A stretch of 40,993 bases of DNA from NCBI GenBank assembly GCA_903929355.1, contig CAIYUN010000032.1, positions 1-40,993 of the forward strand, read 5' to 3'. The DNA is from an uncultured Opitutaceae bacterium. Its GTDB lineage: Bacteria; Verrucomicrobiota; Verrucomicrobiia; Opitutales; Opitutaceae. A program made the position numbers and the translations under genes. Shown one piece after another: positions 1-8,265 of this stretch (positions within the stretch are counted from its first letter, which is position 1; each line of letters starts with the position of its first letter). Under the pieces are notes generated by a model, which did no database searches, was not told the DNA's origin, and was given only the letters and a program-made list of their open reading frames with translations.

Positions 1-1754
1 ACCACCGGGGCGTTGGCCGTGGCGGCGGGGCGCACGGCCGGCCCCGCGGCGGGCGCGACTACCGTTGGCGCCGCCGCGGCCACCGCCATGGCCTTGGCCC
101 CGGGCGGCGGCGTCTCTTGCGCCATGATGTCGGCCGAGTTGATCGGCGTGTCGAGCACGCCGCGCGACTGGAGCCACTGGCCGGGAAAGTTTTCGGCGAA
201 GGCCTGCGCCTTCGGGTCGGCGAGCATCCGTTGCACCTGCGCGCGGAAATTTTTCCGCAGCTCGTTGCGCGCGGCCAGGCCGGTCAGCTCCTCGTCCGGC
301 ATCGAGGCCCAGAGGGTGTACGAGAGGCGCGAGGCTAGCGTGTATTCATCCACGCTGGCGAAGACCTGGCCGGGCCCGAGTGCCTCCGCCCCCTCCAGGT
401 GGAAAAGGAAGCGCGGCGACGAGAGCACGGCGGTGATCGCCTGCGCGATGCCTTTCTCAAAGGGATTGCCGGGCACCGCGTAGGTTTTCTCGGCGAGATC
501 CACGAGTTGCTCCACTGTCTGGGTGTCCACCGGACGGCGGTAGGCTTTGGCCACAAATTTGGCCAGCACCTCCCGGGCGTAGGCGCGACGCTCGGCGGGA
601 TTTTCCGGAGGCACGTCGCGGGGATAGAGCTGCCGGTAGCCGGGGGGCTGCTCCCAGCCTTTCCGATCCAGCGGGCCTTCGAGGCGGACGTAGAGAATCT
701 TGAACTCCATCTTCGTCCGCAGCGGCTGGAGGTCGAGCAGCGGCTTCGTCGTAAAGCTCACCTCGTGCTCGCCCGGCTCCCAATGGACCACCCGTTCGTC
801 GGTGAAATAATCGGCGTCACTCCAGTGGTATTCCTGCCGGAAAAACTCCTGGCCGTCGGACTGCGCCGTGATCTGGACGTGCTGCGGATCAGGCGTCGCC
901 TCGCCATCCACCTTGGACGAGATGACGAGGCGGTAGTCACCCGCCACCTTGGCCTGGTAGCGATGGCTGACTGTGCGGACTTGGTAAAACGACAGATGCT
1001 CGGCGGTCTGCCCGTCGGCCGTGACAAAGTCCGTGGGCAGATGGAACTGCGTCGGAATCACCACCGTGTCCTGCGGCACCCCCTGTTTCACCACGGCCAT
1101 GGCGGCCTCGATCAGCTTCTCCATGCGCAGGGGCGAGAGGTTCAGCACGTCCCCGATGTTGTCGAATCCATACCCGATGTCGTCGGGCGGGAGGGCTGCG
1201 TCCGCGTCGAAGTCCACGCCCAGCAGATCGCGGAGGGTGTTGCGGTATTCGGTGCGGTTGAGGCGGCGAACGGTCACCCGGCCCGGGTCGGGATTCTCCG
1301 GGTCGGCCCCAAACGCCGCCAACTTGATCCAGTTTTCCAAGGCCTGCTGTTCGGCGGCGGTGGGCCGCGGGTGGTCCGGTGGCGGCATGATGCTCGCGCG
1401 GGTGTTCTTGAGCACCTTGAGCCAGAGCTCGGGATTCTTCAGCAACCCGTCGTGGTTGCTGTTCGGGGCGTGGTCCAGCTTGTCAAACGCGATCCCCGCC
1501 CGGCTCTCGCCATCGCCGTGGCAGTCGTAGCACTTGTCGCGCAGGATCGGCTCGACGACCAGGTGAAACTGTTTCACTGCCAGTTCGGAGGGTGGGGGAG
1601 TCGGCGGGGCCGCCACCGTGATCGCTGGCGCGGGGGTCTTTGGGGCCGCCGGCCCCGAGTTGCACGCCGCCAGCCAGACCAGGCCCGCAGCGAGGCCGGC
1701 CCCTGCGGTCAGGGCTACCAAAGGATTCCGGCAATGAGTGAAAGGGGTGACCAT
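1..1754 (-). CDS. DUF1592-type cytochrome lipoprotein (PSCyt1/DUF1587/DUF1595/DUF1592), 3' end outside window
   Basis: The frame is open from ATG at 1754 to the left edge, about 584 residues, so the C-terminus is missing. It starts with a lipoprotein signal (LVWLAAC lipobox, Cys about residue 31), so export and lipid anchoring are likely. A CYDCH haem c motif (C75, C78, H79) lies in a planctomycete-type cytochrome domain. TVRRLNRTEYRNTLRDLLG is the hallmark of DUF1587. A middle beta-rich stretch follows (about residues 210-330), then DUF1595 (YRRPVDTQTVEQLVDLAE) and the start of DUF1592 (SSPRFLFHLE, LASRLSYTLWASMPDEEL). The usual DUF1588 and DUF1585 domains would lie beyond the edge. These proteins are abundant in Planctomycetes and Verrucomicrobia; their substrates are unknown and a periplasmic redox role is inferred. 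The 455-aa plus-strand reading frame here is an antisense shadow. Confidence 0.9.
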   Translation of the reverse strand, partial: MVTPFTHCRNPLVALTAGAGLAAGLVWLAACNSGPAAPKTPAPAITVAAPPTPPPSELAVKQFHLVVEPILRDKCYDCHGDGESRAGIAFDKLDHAPNSNHDGLLKNPELWLKVLKNTRASIMPPPDHPRPTAAEQQALENWIKLAAFGADPENPDPGRVTVRRLNRTEYRNTLRDLLGVDFDADAALPPDDIGYGFDNIGDVLNLSPLRMEKLIEAAMAVVKQGVPQDTVVIPTQFHLPTDFVTADGQTAEHLSFYQVRTVSHRYQAKVAGDYRLVISSKVDGEATPDPQHVQITAQSDGQEFFRQEYHWSDADYFTDERVVHWEPGEHEVSFTTKPLLDLQPLRTKMEFKILYVRLEGPLDRKGWEQPPGYRQLYPRDVPPENPAERRAYAREVLAKFVAKAYRRPVDTQTVEQLVDLAEKTYAVPGNPFEKGIAQAITAVLSSPRFLFHLEGAEALGPGQVFASVDEYTLASRLSYTLWASMPDEELTGLAARNELRKNFRAQVQRMLADPKAQAFAENFPGQWLQSRGVLDTPINSADIMAQETPPPGAKAMAVAAAAPTVVAPAAGPAVRPAATANAPV

Positions 1755-1882
1755 ATAACGGGGTAAAGCTCCCCTGAAAACTGCCCCCATCCTCCTCCCA
1801 AGCAAGGCCCGATTTGCCCCTTCCTACCTCCACCAAAAAAATCTTTCTCTTTCTCCCTGCGGCTCGACTCATAAGTGCATAT

Positions 1883-2038
1883 CAGTGAAAACCAGTGGTT
1901 CATCCCTCCGGCCTCTGCCTTCGTTCCCTTCGTCGCCTTCTGTTCTAATCCGTGTTGATCCGTGTCATCCGTGGTTAAACTCTGTGGTCCGTTCCCCGCA
2001 CTTGGAGGTTGAACGTTCCATCTTGAACGTTGAACGTT
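1883..2038 (+). repeat. tyrS leader: two short degenerate tandem-repeat families
   Basis: The 297-bp gap between the cytochrome lipoprotein and tyrS has no gene. CAGTG occurs at 1883 and 1893. ATCCGTG occurs at 1948, 1958 and 1967, ending in GTGGTTAAA. A second family, TTGAACGTT, occurs at 2009, 2023 and 2030 (the last two overlap) and stops 13 nt before the tyrS ATG. No Shine-Dalgarno sequence is visible. The same style of repeat precedes several other genes in the window. Confidence 0.75.
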
Positions 2039-2051
2039 GCCCGCTTCCCGC

Positions 2052-3329
2052 ATGACCCTTCTCGAAGATCTCCAATGGCGCGGCCTCGTCGCCGACTGCA
2101 CCGACCTCCCCGCGCTCGCCGCGCGCCTGGCGCAGGGTCCGGTCACGCTCTATTGCGGCTTCGATCCCACCGGCGACTCGCTCCATGTCGGCCACCTCAT
2201 GGGCCAGCTCACCTTGCGGCGCTTTCAGCTCTCCGGCCATCATGTGCTGCCGCTCGCCGGCGGCGCGACCGGCATGATTGGCGACCCCTCTGGCAAGTCC
2301 GCCGAGCGCAACCTGCTCACCCCGGGGCAGCTCGCGCACAATGTCGCCTGCATCAAGGGCCAGCTCTCGCGCCTGCTCGACTTCGAGACCACCACCAACC
2401 CCGCCCGTCTCGTGGACAACGCGGCCTGGACCATCGGGGTGAGCTACCTCGATTTCCTGCGCGACATCGGCAAGCATTTTTCGCTCAATGTGATGCTGGC
2501 CAAGGACAGCGTGCGCTCCCGGATGGAGGGAGACCACGGCATCAGCTACACCGAGTTCAGCTACCAGCTCCTGCAGGCGTTTGATTTCTACCACCTGCGC
2601 CGGAGCCTCGGCTGCGAACTCCAGATCGGCGGCTCCGACCAGTGGGGCAACCTCACCGCCGGCACGGACCTCATCCGCAAAAAACTCGGCGTGCCCGCGT
2701 GGGGCCTGACGTTCCCGCTGATCACCAAGAGCGACGGCACCAAGTTCGGCAAGACCGAGGGCGGGGCCGTCTGGCTCGACCCGCAAAAAACCAGCCCCTA
2801 CCGTTTCTATCAGTTCTTCATCAACACCGAGGACAGCATGGTGGTGGAGTACCTGAAAAAGTTCACCCTGCTCCCCCGCGCCGAGATCGAGGCCTTGGAG
2901 GCCAGGCATGTCGCCAACCCCGGCGCGCGCGAAGCCCACCGCGCGCTCGCCCGCGAGGTCACCACGCTCGTCCATGGAGCCACCGCCAGCTCCGACGCCA
3001 TCCGCGCGAGCGAGATCATGTTCGGCGGCGGGCTCGACGGCATCAACGAGGCCCTCTTTCAAGATGTGGTCGGCGAGATCCCCACGAAAGTTTTGGAGCG
3101 GGCCAAACTCGAAGGCCCCGGCACCGCCCTGACCGAGCTGCTGGTCCACGCCGGCCTGTGCCCGTCGAAGGGTCAGGCCCGCAAAGACCTCGAAGGCGGC
3201 GGCATCTCCCTCAACAACACCCGCGTCGCCGAGGCCGCCCGCGCTGTCACCAGCGCCGACCTCCTGTTTGGGAAATATCTCCTCCTCCGCAAAGGCAAGC
3301 GGACGTATGCGGTGTTGACGGTTTCTTAG
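2052..3329 (+). CDS. tyrS: Tyrosyl-tRNA synthetase
   Basis: Class I aminoacyl-tRNA synthetase that charges tRNA-Tyr in the cytoplasm. The HIGH-type motif is HVGH at residues 45-48 and the KMSKS-equivalent is KFGKT at 231-235, the bacterial TyrRS form. Tyrosine-site sequences (YCGFDPTGDSLHVGHL, GGSDQWGNLTAGTDL) are intact. The C-terminus is an S4 RNA-binding domain (PSKGQARKDLEGGGISLNN). The length of 425 aa is normal. I chose ATG 2052, which gives MTLLEDLQWRG; an in-frame TTG at 2037 would add five residues but falls inside the upstream repeat. No T-box leader is visible. The next gene starts 43 bp downstream and may be co-transcribed. Confidence 0.97.
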   Translation: MTLLEDLQWRGLVADCTDLPALAARLAQGPVTLYCGFDPTGDSLHVGHLMGQLTLRRFQLSGHHVLPLAGGATGMIGDPSGKSAERNLLTPGQLAHNVACIKGQLSRLLDFETTTNPARLVDNAAWTIGVSYLDFLRDIGKHFSLNVMLAKDSVRSRMEGDHGISYTEFSYQLLQAFDFYHLRRSLGCELQIGGSDQWGNLTAGTDLIRKKLGVPAWGLTFPLITKSDGTKFGKTEGGAVWLDPQKTSPYRFYQFFINTEDSMVVEYLKKFTLLPRAEIEALEARHVANPGAREAHRALAREVTTLVHGATASSDAIRASEIMFGGGLDGINEALFQDVVGEIPTKVLERAKLEGPGTALTELLVHAGLCPSKGQARKDLEGGGISLNNTRVAEAARAVTSADLLFGKYLLLRKGKRTYAVLTVS

Positions 3330-3372
3330 ACGACATCCTCGGGCGCGCGGCTGTGACTCCGGTGCCTAAACC

Positions 3373-4110
3373 ATGATGCATCCGGCCTTGTCCCAGTTGG
3401 CACACCGGCCCTGGCCGCTCCCGACCCGGCCGTGGCGCTGGCGGCAAACGTGGCACGACCTGCTCTTCGCGCACTGGCCCATCCCGGCCGCCGCGCTCCG
3501 TCCGCTCGTGCCCCCGTCCCTGACGATTCAGGAATTTGCCGGAACCTCGTGGATCGGCCTCGTGCCTTTCCGGATGACCGGGGTCATGCGCCGCCCGCTG
3601 CCCAACCTGCCGTGGGTGTCGGCCTTTCCCGAGCTCAATGTCCGCATTTACGTCGAGCACGACGGCAAGCCCGGGGTTTGGTTCCTGAGCCTGGACGCAG
3701 GCAACCCGCTCGCGGTGTGGGCGGCGCGGCGCTTTTTTCATCTGCCCTACTTTTGGGCGCGGATGTCGATCACTGCCCAAGGGGACGGCTTCAACTACTC
3801 ATCCCGGCGGGCCGGGGCGGAGTTTTCCGGCACCTACCGCCCAACCTCGGACGTGTGTCCTGCGGCCCCCGGCACGCTCGAACATTGGCTGACTGAGCGG
3901 TATTGCCTCTACGCCTCCGCCCCGGACGGCTCCCTGTGGTGGAACGAGGTGCACCATGCCCCGTGGCCGCTGCAGCCGGCGGAGGCGAGCATCGGGCGCA
4001 ACACGATGTTCGCATTTCACGGGCTGGCGACCGACCCGGGTCCCCCGCTCCTGCATTTCGCCCGGCGCCTCGACGTGGTGGTGTGGAATGGCGAGCGGGT
4101 TGGCGTGTGA
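3373..4110 (+). CDS. DUF2071 (YqjF-like) family protein
   Basis: A 245-aa soluble protein recognised as DUF2071 by RWRQTWHDLLFAHWPIP near the N-terminus, then SWIGLVPFRMTGVMRR, FPELNVRIYVEHDGKPGVWFLSLDA and the FFHLPYFWARM segment. The fold of this family is related to acetoacetate decarboxylase; its reaction is not known. The length is typical. Two adjacent ATGs at 3373 and 3376 make the exact start ambiguous by one residue. The stop codon overlaps the GTG start of the next gene (GTGA), which suggests translational coupling. Confidence 0.88.
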   Translation: MMHPALSQLAHRPWPLPTRPWRWRQTWHDLLFAHWPIPAAALRPLVPPSLTIQEFAGTSWIGLVPFRMTGVMRRPLPNLPWVSAFPELNVRIYVEHDGKPGVWFLSLDAGNPLAVWAARRFFHLPYFWARMSITAQGDGFNYSSRRAGAEFSGTYRPTSDVCPAAPGTLEHWLTERYCLYASAPDGSLWWNEVHHAPWPLQPAEASIGRNTMFAFHGLATDPGPPLLHFARRLDVVVWNGERVGV

Positions 4111-4862
4111 CTTCTTTTGACATCACGGACCGAACCGGGCGCGATGCCCCGGTCATAAGCTCATCAATCTCACTCCCTTTGTCCCGCATCCAACGCGTGC
4201 AGAGTTTCCACGAGCTCGTCTCGACGCCTTTCGCCAACGGCGTCAACGCCCTTTGCTGGGAGCGAACGCTGCCCGGTGATTTTGCCGGGGTCGTGACGGA
4301 GCTGGGCCCGGGCGAGGGGATCGTCCCCCTCGATGAGGCGACGTTGCTGACCCTCCCCGCGACTGCCGCCGGCCGGGAGGCCATCGAGTTTCTCCTCGCC
4401 GACCTCCAGCTGCTCCAGGATCGCGGACTCGACCCGGTGCTCAACTGCATCCACGGCTACCCGCGCGACGACGACCCGGGCCCCGTGCCCACCGATGTCT
4501 TTTCTTTCCACGCCGACAGCGCCCCGGTCCCGACCGACACCTGGCTTTGCACCTACCACGGAGCGCCAAGCGAGGGGCTGCCCAACGCGGAGGCGCAACG
4601 CCGCGTGGATGACCCTGTCACCCGCGCCGAGCTTCTCCGACGCTTCGGCGGGGAGGACAACGACGCCTTCCGCGCCCACCTCAAGGAACACTGCTACGAC
4701 CTCCATTACGCCCCGCTTCCGTCCGCCCGGCCCTTTTCCTTTGGCGTGGGCAACCTCTGGCGAATCGCCCTGGAATATCCCGGCTGTCCCGTCCTCCCTT
4801 GCCTCCACCGTGCCCCAACCACCCAACCCGGCGACCCGCCCAGGCTGCTGCTGATCAGCTGA
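4107..4862 (+). CDS. DUF1826-like conserved protein, putative Fe(II)/2OG-type fold
   Basis: A 251-aa protein starting at GTG 4107, which overlaps the preceding stop. An in-frame TTG at 4179 gives a shorter product, MSRIQRVQSFHELV, which looks like a natural N-terminus. The layout resembles DUF1826: FHAD at residues 134-137, then TWLCTYHGAPSEGLPN, and near the end LHRAP (H234, R235) with a terminal RLLLIS. An H-x-D pair followed by a distal His and Arg is the arrangement expected of an Fe(II)/2-oxoglutarate facial triad, but that is inference. The middle CIHGYPRDDDPGPVPTDV segment looks highly conserved. The function is unknown. The pairing with DUF2071 suggests a shared role. Confidence 0.8.
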   Translation: MTSFDITDRTGRDAPVISSSISLPLSRIQRVQSFHELVSTPFANGVNALCWERTLPGDFAGVVTELGPGEGIVPLDEATLLTLPATAAGREAIEFLLADLQLLQDRGLDPVLNCIHGYPRDDDPGPVPTDVFSFHADSAPVPTDTWLCTYHGAPSEGLPNAEAQRRVDDPVTRAELLRRFGGEDNDAFRAHLKEHCYDLHYAPLPSARPFSFGVGNLWRIALEYPGCPVLPCLHRAPTTQPGDPPRLLLIS

Positions 4863-4871
4863 TTTGGTCTC

Positions 4872-5078
4872 TCAAGCTTCCGCCAAGCCAGGTAGCTTCC
4901 GGTTCAGCAACCCACCGGCCATCACCATCTTGTGGAGCTCCCCTTCCACGTCCACCAACGCGACCGACGCGTTGCGCTCCAGGGCAAACTGCTGTGTTCG
5001 GCGCATCAGTTCCTTGATGAACGAGGCGCTGGCCCGCTCCGTGCGCCGGGCGATCTCCCCCAACAACTCGTCGGTCAT
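4872..5078 (-). pseudogene. C-terminal remnant of an AAA+ ATPase
   Basis: A 68-codon minus-strand frame from ATG 5078 reads MTDELLGEIARRTERASASF and continues IKELMRRTQQFALERN. This is the small alpha-helical lid typical of the end of AAA+ ATPases (RTE.aS.aFIKELmRR). No Walker A, Walker B or sensor motif lies upstream on the minus strand, so the nucleotide-binding part is missing. It is most likely a decayed gene end; a free-standing short ORF cannot be excluded. The frame stays open upstream to 5150, but that part is Cys-rich and unlike the family. Confidence 0.5.
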
Positions 5079-5259
5079 GACGCGTACAGGCTGAATTCCA
5101 CACCAGCAGCATACAATGTCAACTAATAGTAGACATTTTCTATTCGCCAAGGTTACCCTGTCCGAAAACGAGTCAGTGCCTCGTTTCAGTCAGAGGGCAG
5201 GTGCGTGTAATTCGGGTTTTCATGGTCCAAATCAATTCGCTCAGATAGTTTTATGCTTA

Positions 5260-5299
5260 GAATCATTCCAATTCCAGCTTGCAACTTGGAATCATTCCA
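5260..5299 (+). promoter_or_regulatory. Paired 7-1-7 palindromes upstream of the Fur-family gene, candidate operator
   Basis: An identical 11-mer, GAATCATTCCA, occurs at 5260-5270 and 5289-5299, 29 bp apart and 23-62 bp before the fur ATG. Each copy sits in a near-perfect 7-1-7 palindrome (TTAGAATCATTCCAA and TTGGAATCATTCCAT) with the AAT-N-ATT core of Fur, PerR and Zur boxes. The spacing equals almost three helical turns. Alternatively these belong to the AATTCC-type repeat family seen again at 5777-5816, so the operator reading is tentative. Confidence 0.45.
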
Positions 5300-5321
5300 T
5301 TTTGGTTTCTCGCCTCCGACC

Positions 5322-5771
5322 ATGTCCACCGCCACCCAAACCAACCCTGACGCCCTCGCGCAGCGTCTAGCCGACAGCGGCCTGCGCTCAACCCCCCAGC
5401 GCGAACTCATCTATCGCGTCCTCCTCGACAAGCGCGACCACCCCACCGCTGACCAGGTCTTCACCCGCGTCAAAGCCGAGCTGCCCGGCATCTCGCTGGC
5501 CACCGTGTACAACTGCCTGGAGACTCTCGTGCAGTGCGGCCTCGTCAAGCAGGTCAACCTGGAGCGCGAGCCCACCCGTTACTGTCCCAATCTCCACCCG
5601 CACGCCCATTTTCACGACGAGCGCACCGGCGCGACCCACGATATCGACCTCCCTCCCGGGATTTTCTCCGAACTCCGCGCCGTCCTCCCCCCCGGCTACG
5701 AGGCCGCCGGCGTCGAAATCACCTTTCGCGGGTCCGCCGTCGCCGACGCCCACCCCGCTTCCGTCCAGTGA
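5322..5771 (+). CDS. Fur-family transcriptional regulator lacking the CxxC zinc site
   Basis: A 149-aa DNA-binding protein of the Fur/PerR superfamily. The N-terminal winged helix is intact (LRSTPQRELIYRVLLDKRDH, then ISLATVYNCLETLVQCGLV). The dimerisation half is short and odd: where typical Fur proteins have H.HF.C..C, this one has HPHAHFHDERTGATHDIDLP, keeping several His and Asp residues but no CxxC. Cys in TRYCPN is the nearest thiol. ATG 5322 gives a normal N-terminus; an upstream in-frame ATG at 5253 would place the palindromes inside the gene. It lies 48 bp before sufC, so it is likely the SUF regulator, sensing iron or redox state (inference). Confidence 0.88.
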   Translation: MSTATQTNPDALAQRLADSGLRSTPQRELIYRVLLDKRDHPTADQVFTRVKAELPGISLATVYNCLETLVQCGLVKQVNLEREPTRYCPNLHPHAHFHDERTGATHDIDLPPGIFSELRAVLPPGYEAAGVEITFRGSAVADAHPASVQ

Positions 5772-5776
5772 CCTGC

Positions 5777-5816
5777 TTGGAAAATCCAAATTCCAAAATC
5801 CAAATTCCAAAATCCG
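5777..5816 (+). repeat. CAAATTCCAAAATC tandem repeat in sufC leader
   Basis: Alternating AAATCCAAATTCC and AAAATCC units fill almost all of the 48-bp gap between the fur-like gene and sufC, ending 3 nt before the sufC ATG. They leave no room for a Shine-Dalgarno sequence. This A-rich stretch contrasts strongly with the roughly 65% GC genes around it. Confidence 0.8.
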
Positions 5817-5819
5817 TTC

Positions 5820-6581
5820 ATGTCCTGTCTCGAAATTCAAAACCTCCACATCTCCATCGGCGACAAGCCCATCGTCAAGGGCTTCACGCTGACCATCGCC
5901 AGCGGGGAGGTCCACGCTGTCATGGGACCCAACGGCACCGGCAAATCCACCCTGGCCAAGGCCATCGCGGGCCATCCCGACTACACCATCACCTCGGGTG
6001 ACGTGCTGCTCGACGGCCGCTCCGTCCTCGCCATGGAGGCCGACGAGCGCGCCCGGGCCGGCCTTTTCCTCGCCTTCCAATACCCGAGCGACATCCCCGG
6101 TGTCTCCATCGCCAACTTCCTCCGCGCCGCCGTGCAGGCCCGCCTGGGTGAGGGCGAGGACCTTGACGCCACCGCCTACTACAAGCGGCTTTACGCCAAG
6201 ATGGACCTGCTCAAGATTGACCGCAAGTTCACCTCCCGCTCCGTCAACGACGGCTTCTCCGGCGGCGAGAAGAAACGCTGCGAGATCCTCCAGATGGCCA
6301 TGCTTGAGCCCAGGTTCGCGCTCATGGACGAGACCGACTCCGGTCTCGACATTGACGCCCTCCGGATCGTCGCTGACGGAGTCAACGCCCAGCGGGGCGG
6401 GGCGAACTCGCCCGGTATCCTGCTCATCACCCACTACCAGCGCCTCCTCGACCACATCGTCCCCGATCACGTCCATGTCATGTGGGACAGCCGCATCGTG
6501 AAGAGCGGCGACAAGTCCCTCGCCCTCGAACTCGAGGCCAAGGGCTATGACTGGGTCAAAAAAGAATTCGCCGCCGCCTAA
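5820..6581 (+). CDS. sufC: Fe-S cluster assembly ATPase SufC
   Basis: ABC-type ATPase of the SufBCD scaffold, cytoplasmic, 253 aa, the usual length. The Walker A motif GPNGTGKST is at residues 36-44, the Q-loop in [12 protein letters not shown], the SufC-type signature FSGGEKKR at 146-153, and Walker [13 protein letters not shown] at about 166-177, followed by the H-loop histidine in [10 protein letters not shown]. The start ATG 5820 directly follows the repeat leader. Its position after the Fur-like gene and before sufB and sufD fixes the assignment. Confidence 0.97.
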   Translation: MSCLEIQNLHISIGDKPIVKGFTLTIASGEVHAVMGPNGTGKSTLAKAIAGHPDYTITSGDVLLDGRSVLAMEADERARAGLFLAFQYPSDIPGVSIANFLRAAVQARLGEGEDLDATAYYKRLYAKMDLLKIDRKFTSRSVNDGFSGGEKKRCEILQMAMLEPRFALMDETDSGLDIDALRIVADGVNAQRGGANSPGILLITHYQRLLDHIVPDHVHVMWDSRIVKSGDKSLALELEAKGYDWVKKEFAAA

Positions 6582-6596
6582 AACACCAAAATCTGC

Positions 6597-6692
6597 GACA
6601 CAGAGAACACTGAGGGAACACCGGGAGATCACAGAGACCATCATCTGAATTCCTCCTCCGTGACCTCTCTTTATCCTCTGTGCCCTCCGTGA
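6597..6692 (+). repeat. sufC-sufB intergenic inverted repeat built of CTGTG/CCGTG units
   Basis: The 124-bp gap holds a left arm of CACAGAGAACACTGAGGG-type units (6597-6638) and a right arm of CCTCTCTTTATCCTCTGTG and CCCTCCGTGAC units (about 6652-6692). The arms are imperfect reverse complements and could pair in the mRNA. The right arm resembles 25756-25786 upstream of a fucosidase gene. It ends about 13 nt before the sufB start, with no Shine-Dalgarno sequence. Confidence 0.75.
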
Positions 6693-6705
6693 CAACAATC
6701 TGCCC

Positions 6706-8157
6706 ATGATGCCGCCCACCGACACCCTTTCCCTTCCCGCTGCCGACACCGCCATGGCCAATCCCGTCGCCGGCATCGACCAGTCGTCCGGCAACTTCTC
6801 CTACCCGCAGAACTACGAGTTCGACGCCGGCACCGGCCTGTCTGAGAACACCGTCCGTTACATCAGCGAGGTCAAGAAGGAGGCGCCGTGGATCCTGGAG
6901 TTCCGCCTCAACGCACTGAAGAAATTCCTCGCGATGCCCATGCCCACGCACTGGGCCACGAAAGACCTCGAAAACATCAATTTCGACAAAATCCGGTACT
7001 ACCTCTCGCAGGGACAGAAGCCCAAGCGCACGTGGGACGAGGTGCCTGACGACATCAAGAAGACCTTCGAGCGCCTCGGCATCCCCGAGCAGGAGCGCAA
7101 GTTCCTTTCCGGCGTCGAGGCCCAGTTTGATTCCGAGGCCGCCTACTCCAACATCAAGGACCTCGTCGCCAAGCAGGGTGTCATCTTTGCCAACTCCACC
7201 GAGGCCCTCCGCGAGCACCCGGAAATTTTCCGCAAGTTCTTTGGCAAGGTGATCCCGACCGGCGACAACAAGTTTTCCGCCCTCAACAGCGCCGTCTTCT
7301 CCGGCGGCTCGTTCATCTACGTGCCCAAGGGCGTGAAGGTCGCGCAGCCGCTCCAGGCCTACTTCCGCATCAACGCCGAGAACTTCGGCCAGTTCGAGCG
7401 CACCCTCATCATCGCCGACGAGGGCAGCGAGGTCGTCTACATGGAGGGCTGCACCGCCCCCAAGTTCTCGACCAGCACGCTGCACAGCGCCGTGGTCGAG
7501 CTCGTCGCGCTCAAGGGCGCGAAGATCCAGTACATCACCGTCCAGAACTGGGCCAACAACGTCTTCAACCTCGTCACCAAGCGCGGCGTCGCGCACGAGG
7601 AGGCCGAGATCAAGTGGATCGACTGCAACATCGGCAGCCGCCTCACGATGAAGTATCCCGGGGTCGTGCTCAAGGGCCGCAAGGCCCGCGGCGAGGTTCT
7701 CTCCATCGCCCTCGCCAACGACGGCCAGCACCAGGACACCGGGGCCAAGATGATCCATGCCGCCGACGAAACCACCTCCAACATCGTCGCCAAGTCCATC
7801 TCGGTGGGGCAGGGGCGCAGCACCTACCGCGGCATCGTCCACATTCCGCGCCACCTCAAGGGCTGCCGGAACAACACCGAGTGCGACGCGCTGCTGATCA
7901 ACACCAACAGCCGCACCGACACCTATCCCGCCATCACCGTGCGGGGCGACCGCAACGCCACCCAGCACGAGGCGAGCGTCTCCAAGGTGAACGAGGAGAT
8001 GATCTTCTACATGCAGTCCCGCGGACTGACCGAGGGCCAGGCCATGAGCCTCGCCGTCAACGGCTTCATCAACGACCTCGCCCGTCAGTTCCCGATGGAG
8101 TATTCCGTCGAACTCAAGCGCCTCATCGACCTCGAAATGGAAGGCTCGGTGGGCTGA
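6706..8157 (+). CDS. sufB: Fe-S cluster assembly scaffold SufB
   Basis: Core scaffold subunit on which Fe-S clusters form, in complex with SufC and SufD. The protein is 483 aa and shows SufB hallmarks: [52 protein letters not shown], then the C-terminal SufBD core with [20 protein letters not shown]. The Cys in TECDALL corresponds to the conserved persulfide-accepting Cys of SufB (C405 in E. coli). ATG 6706, 6709 and 6754 are all possible starts; homology begins after about residue 17, so the N-terminal extension is uncertain. It is part of the fur-sufC-B-D-T series. Confidence 0.97.
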   Translation: MMPPTDTLSLPAADTAMANPVAGIDQSSGNFSYPQNYEFDAGTGLSENTVRYISEVKKEAPWILEFRLNALKKFLAMPMPTHWATKDLENINFDKIRYYLSQGQKPKRTWDEVPDDIKKTFERLGIPEQERKFLSGVEAQFDSEAAYSNIKDLVAKQGVIFANSTEALREHPEIFRKFFGKVIPTGDNKFSALNSAVFSGGSFIYVPKGVKVAQPLQAYFRINAENFGQFERTLIIADEGSEVVYMEGCTAPKFSTSTLHSAVVELVALKGAKIQYITVQNWANNVFNLVTKRGVAHEEAEIKWIDCNIGSRLTMKYPGVVLKGRKARGEVLSIALANDGQHQDTGAKMIHAADETTSNIVAKSISVGQGRSTYRGIVHIPRHLKGCRNNTECDALLINTNSRTDTYPAITVRGDRNATQHEASVSKVNEEMIFYMQSRGLTEGQAMSLAVNGFINDLARQFPMEYSVELKRLIDLEMEGSVG

Positions 8158-8179
8158 AGCCCACCACGGCTGACTGGCG

Positions 8180-8261
8180 AATGCGGAGTGCGGAATCGCA
8201 ACCCGCCATCGCAGCCGGCCTGATTCTACAATCCGCACTCCGCAATCCGCACTCCGCAATT
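8180..8261 (+). repeat. CCGCACTCCGCA repeat pair in inverted orientation, sufD leader
   Basis: A left arm AATGCGGAGTGCGGAATCG (8180-8198) faces two tandem copies of ATCCGCACTCCGCA on the right (8230-8261). Together they can form a stem in the sufB-sufD gap. The right arm ends 4 nt before the sufD ATG. The 16-mer TCCGCACTCCGCAATT at 8246-8261 is repeated exactly inside sufD at 8915-8930. Confidence 0.85.
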
Positions 8262-8265
8262 TTCG

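Noticed and set aside
399-1766. A 455-codon plus-strand frame in the first 1.8 kb
   Set aside because: The minus strand encodes a clear lipoprotein cytochrome with haem motif and DUF1587 signature over the same bases.
8180-8261. Possible CRISPR array from repeated CCGCACTCCGCA units
   Set aside because: Units are 8-16 nt, directly adjacent or inverted, without unique spacers, and no cas genes are present.
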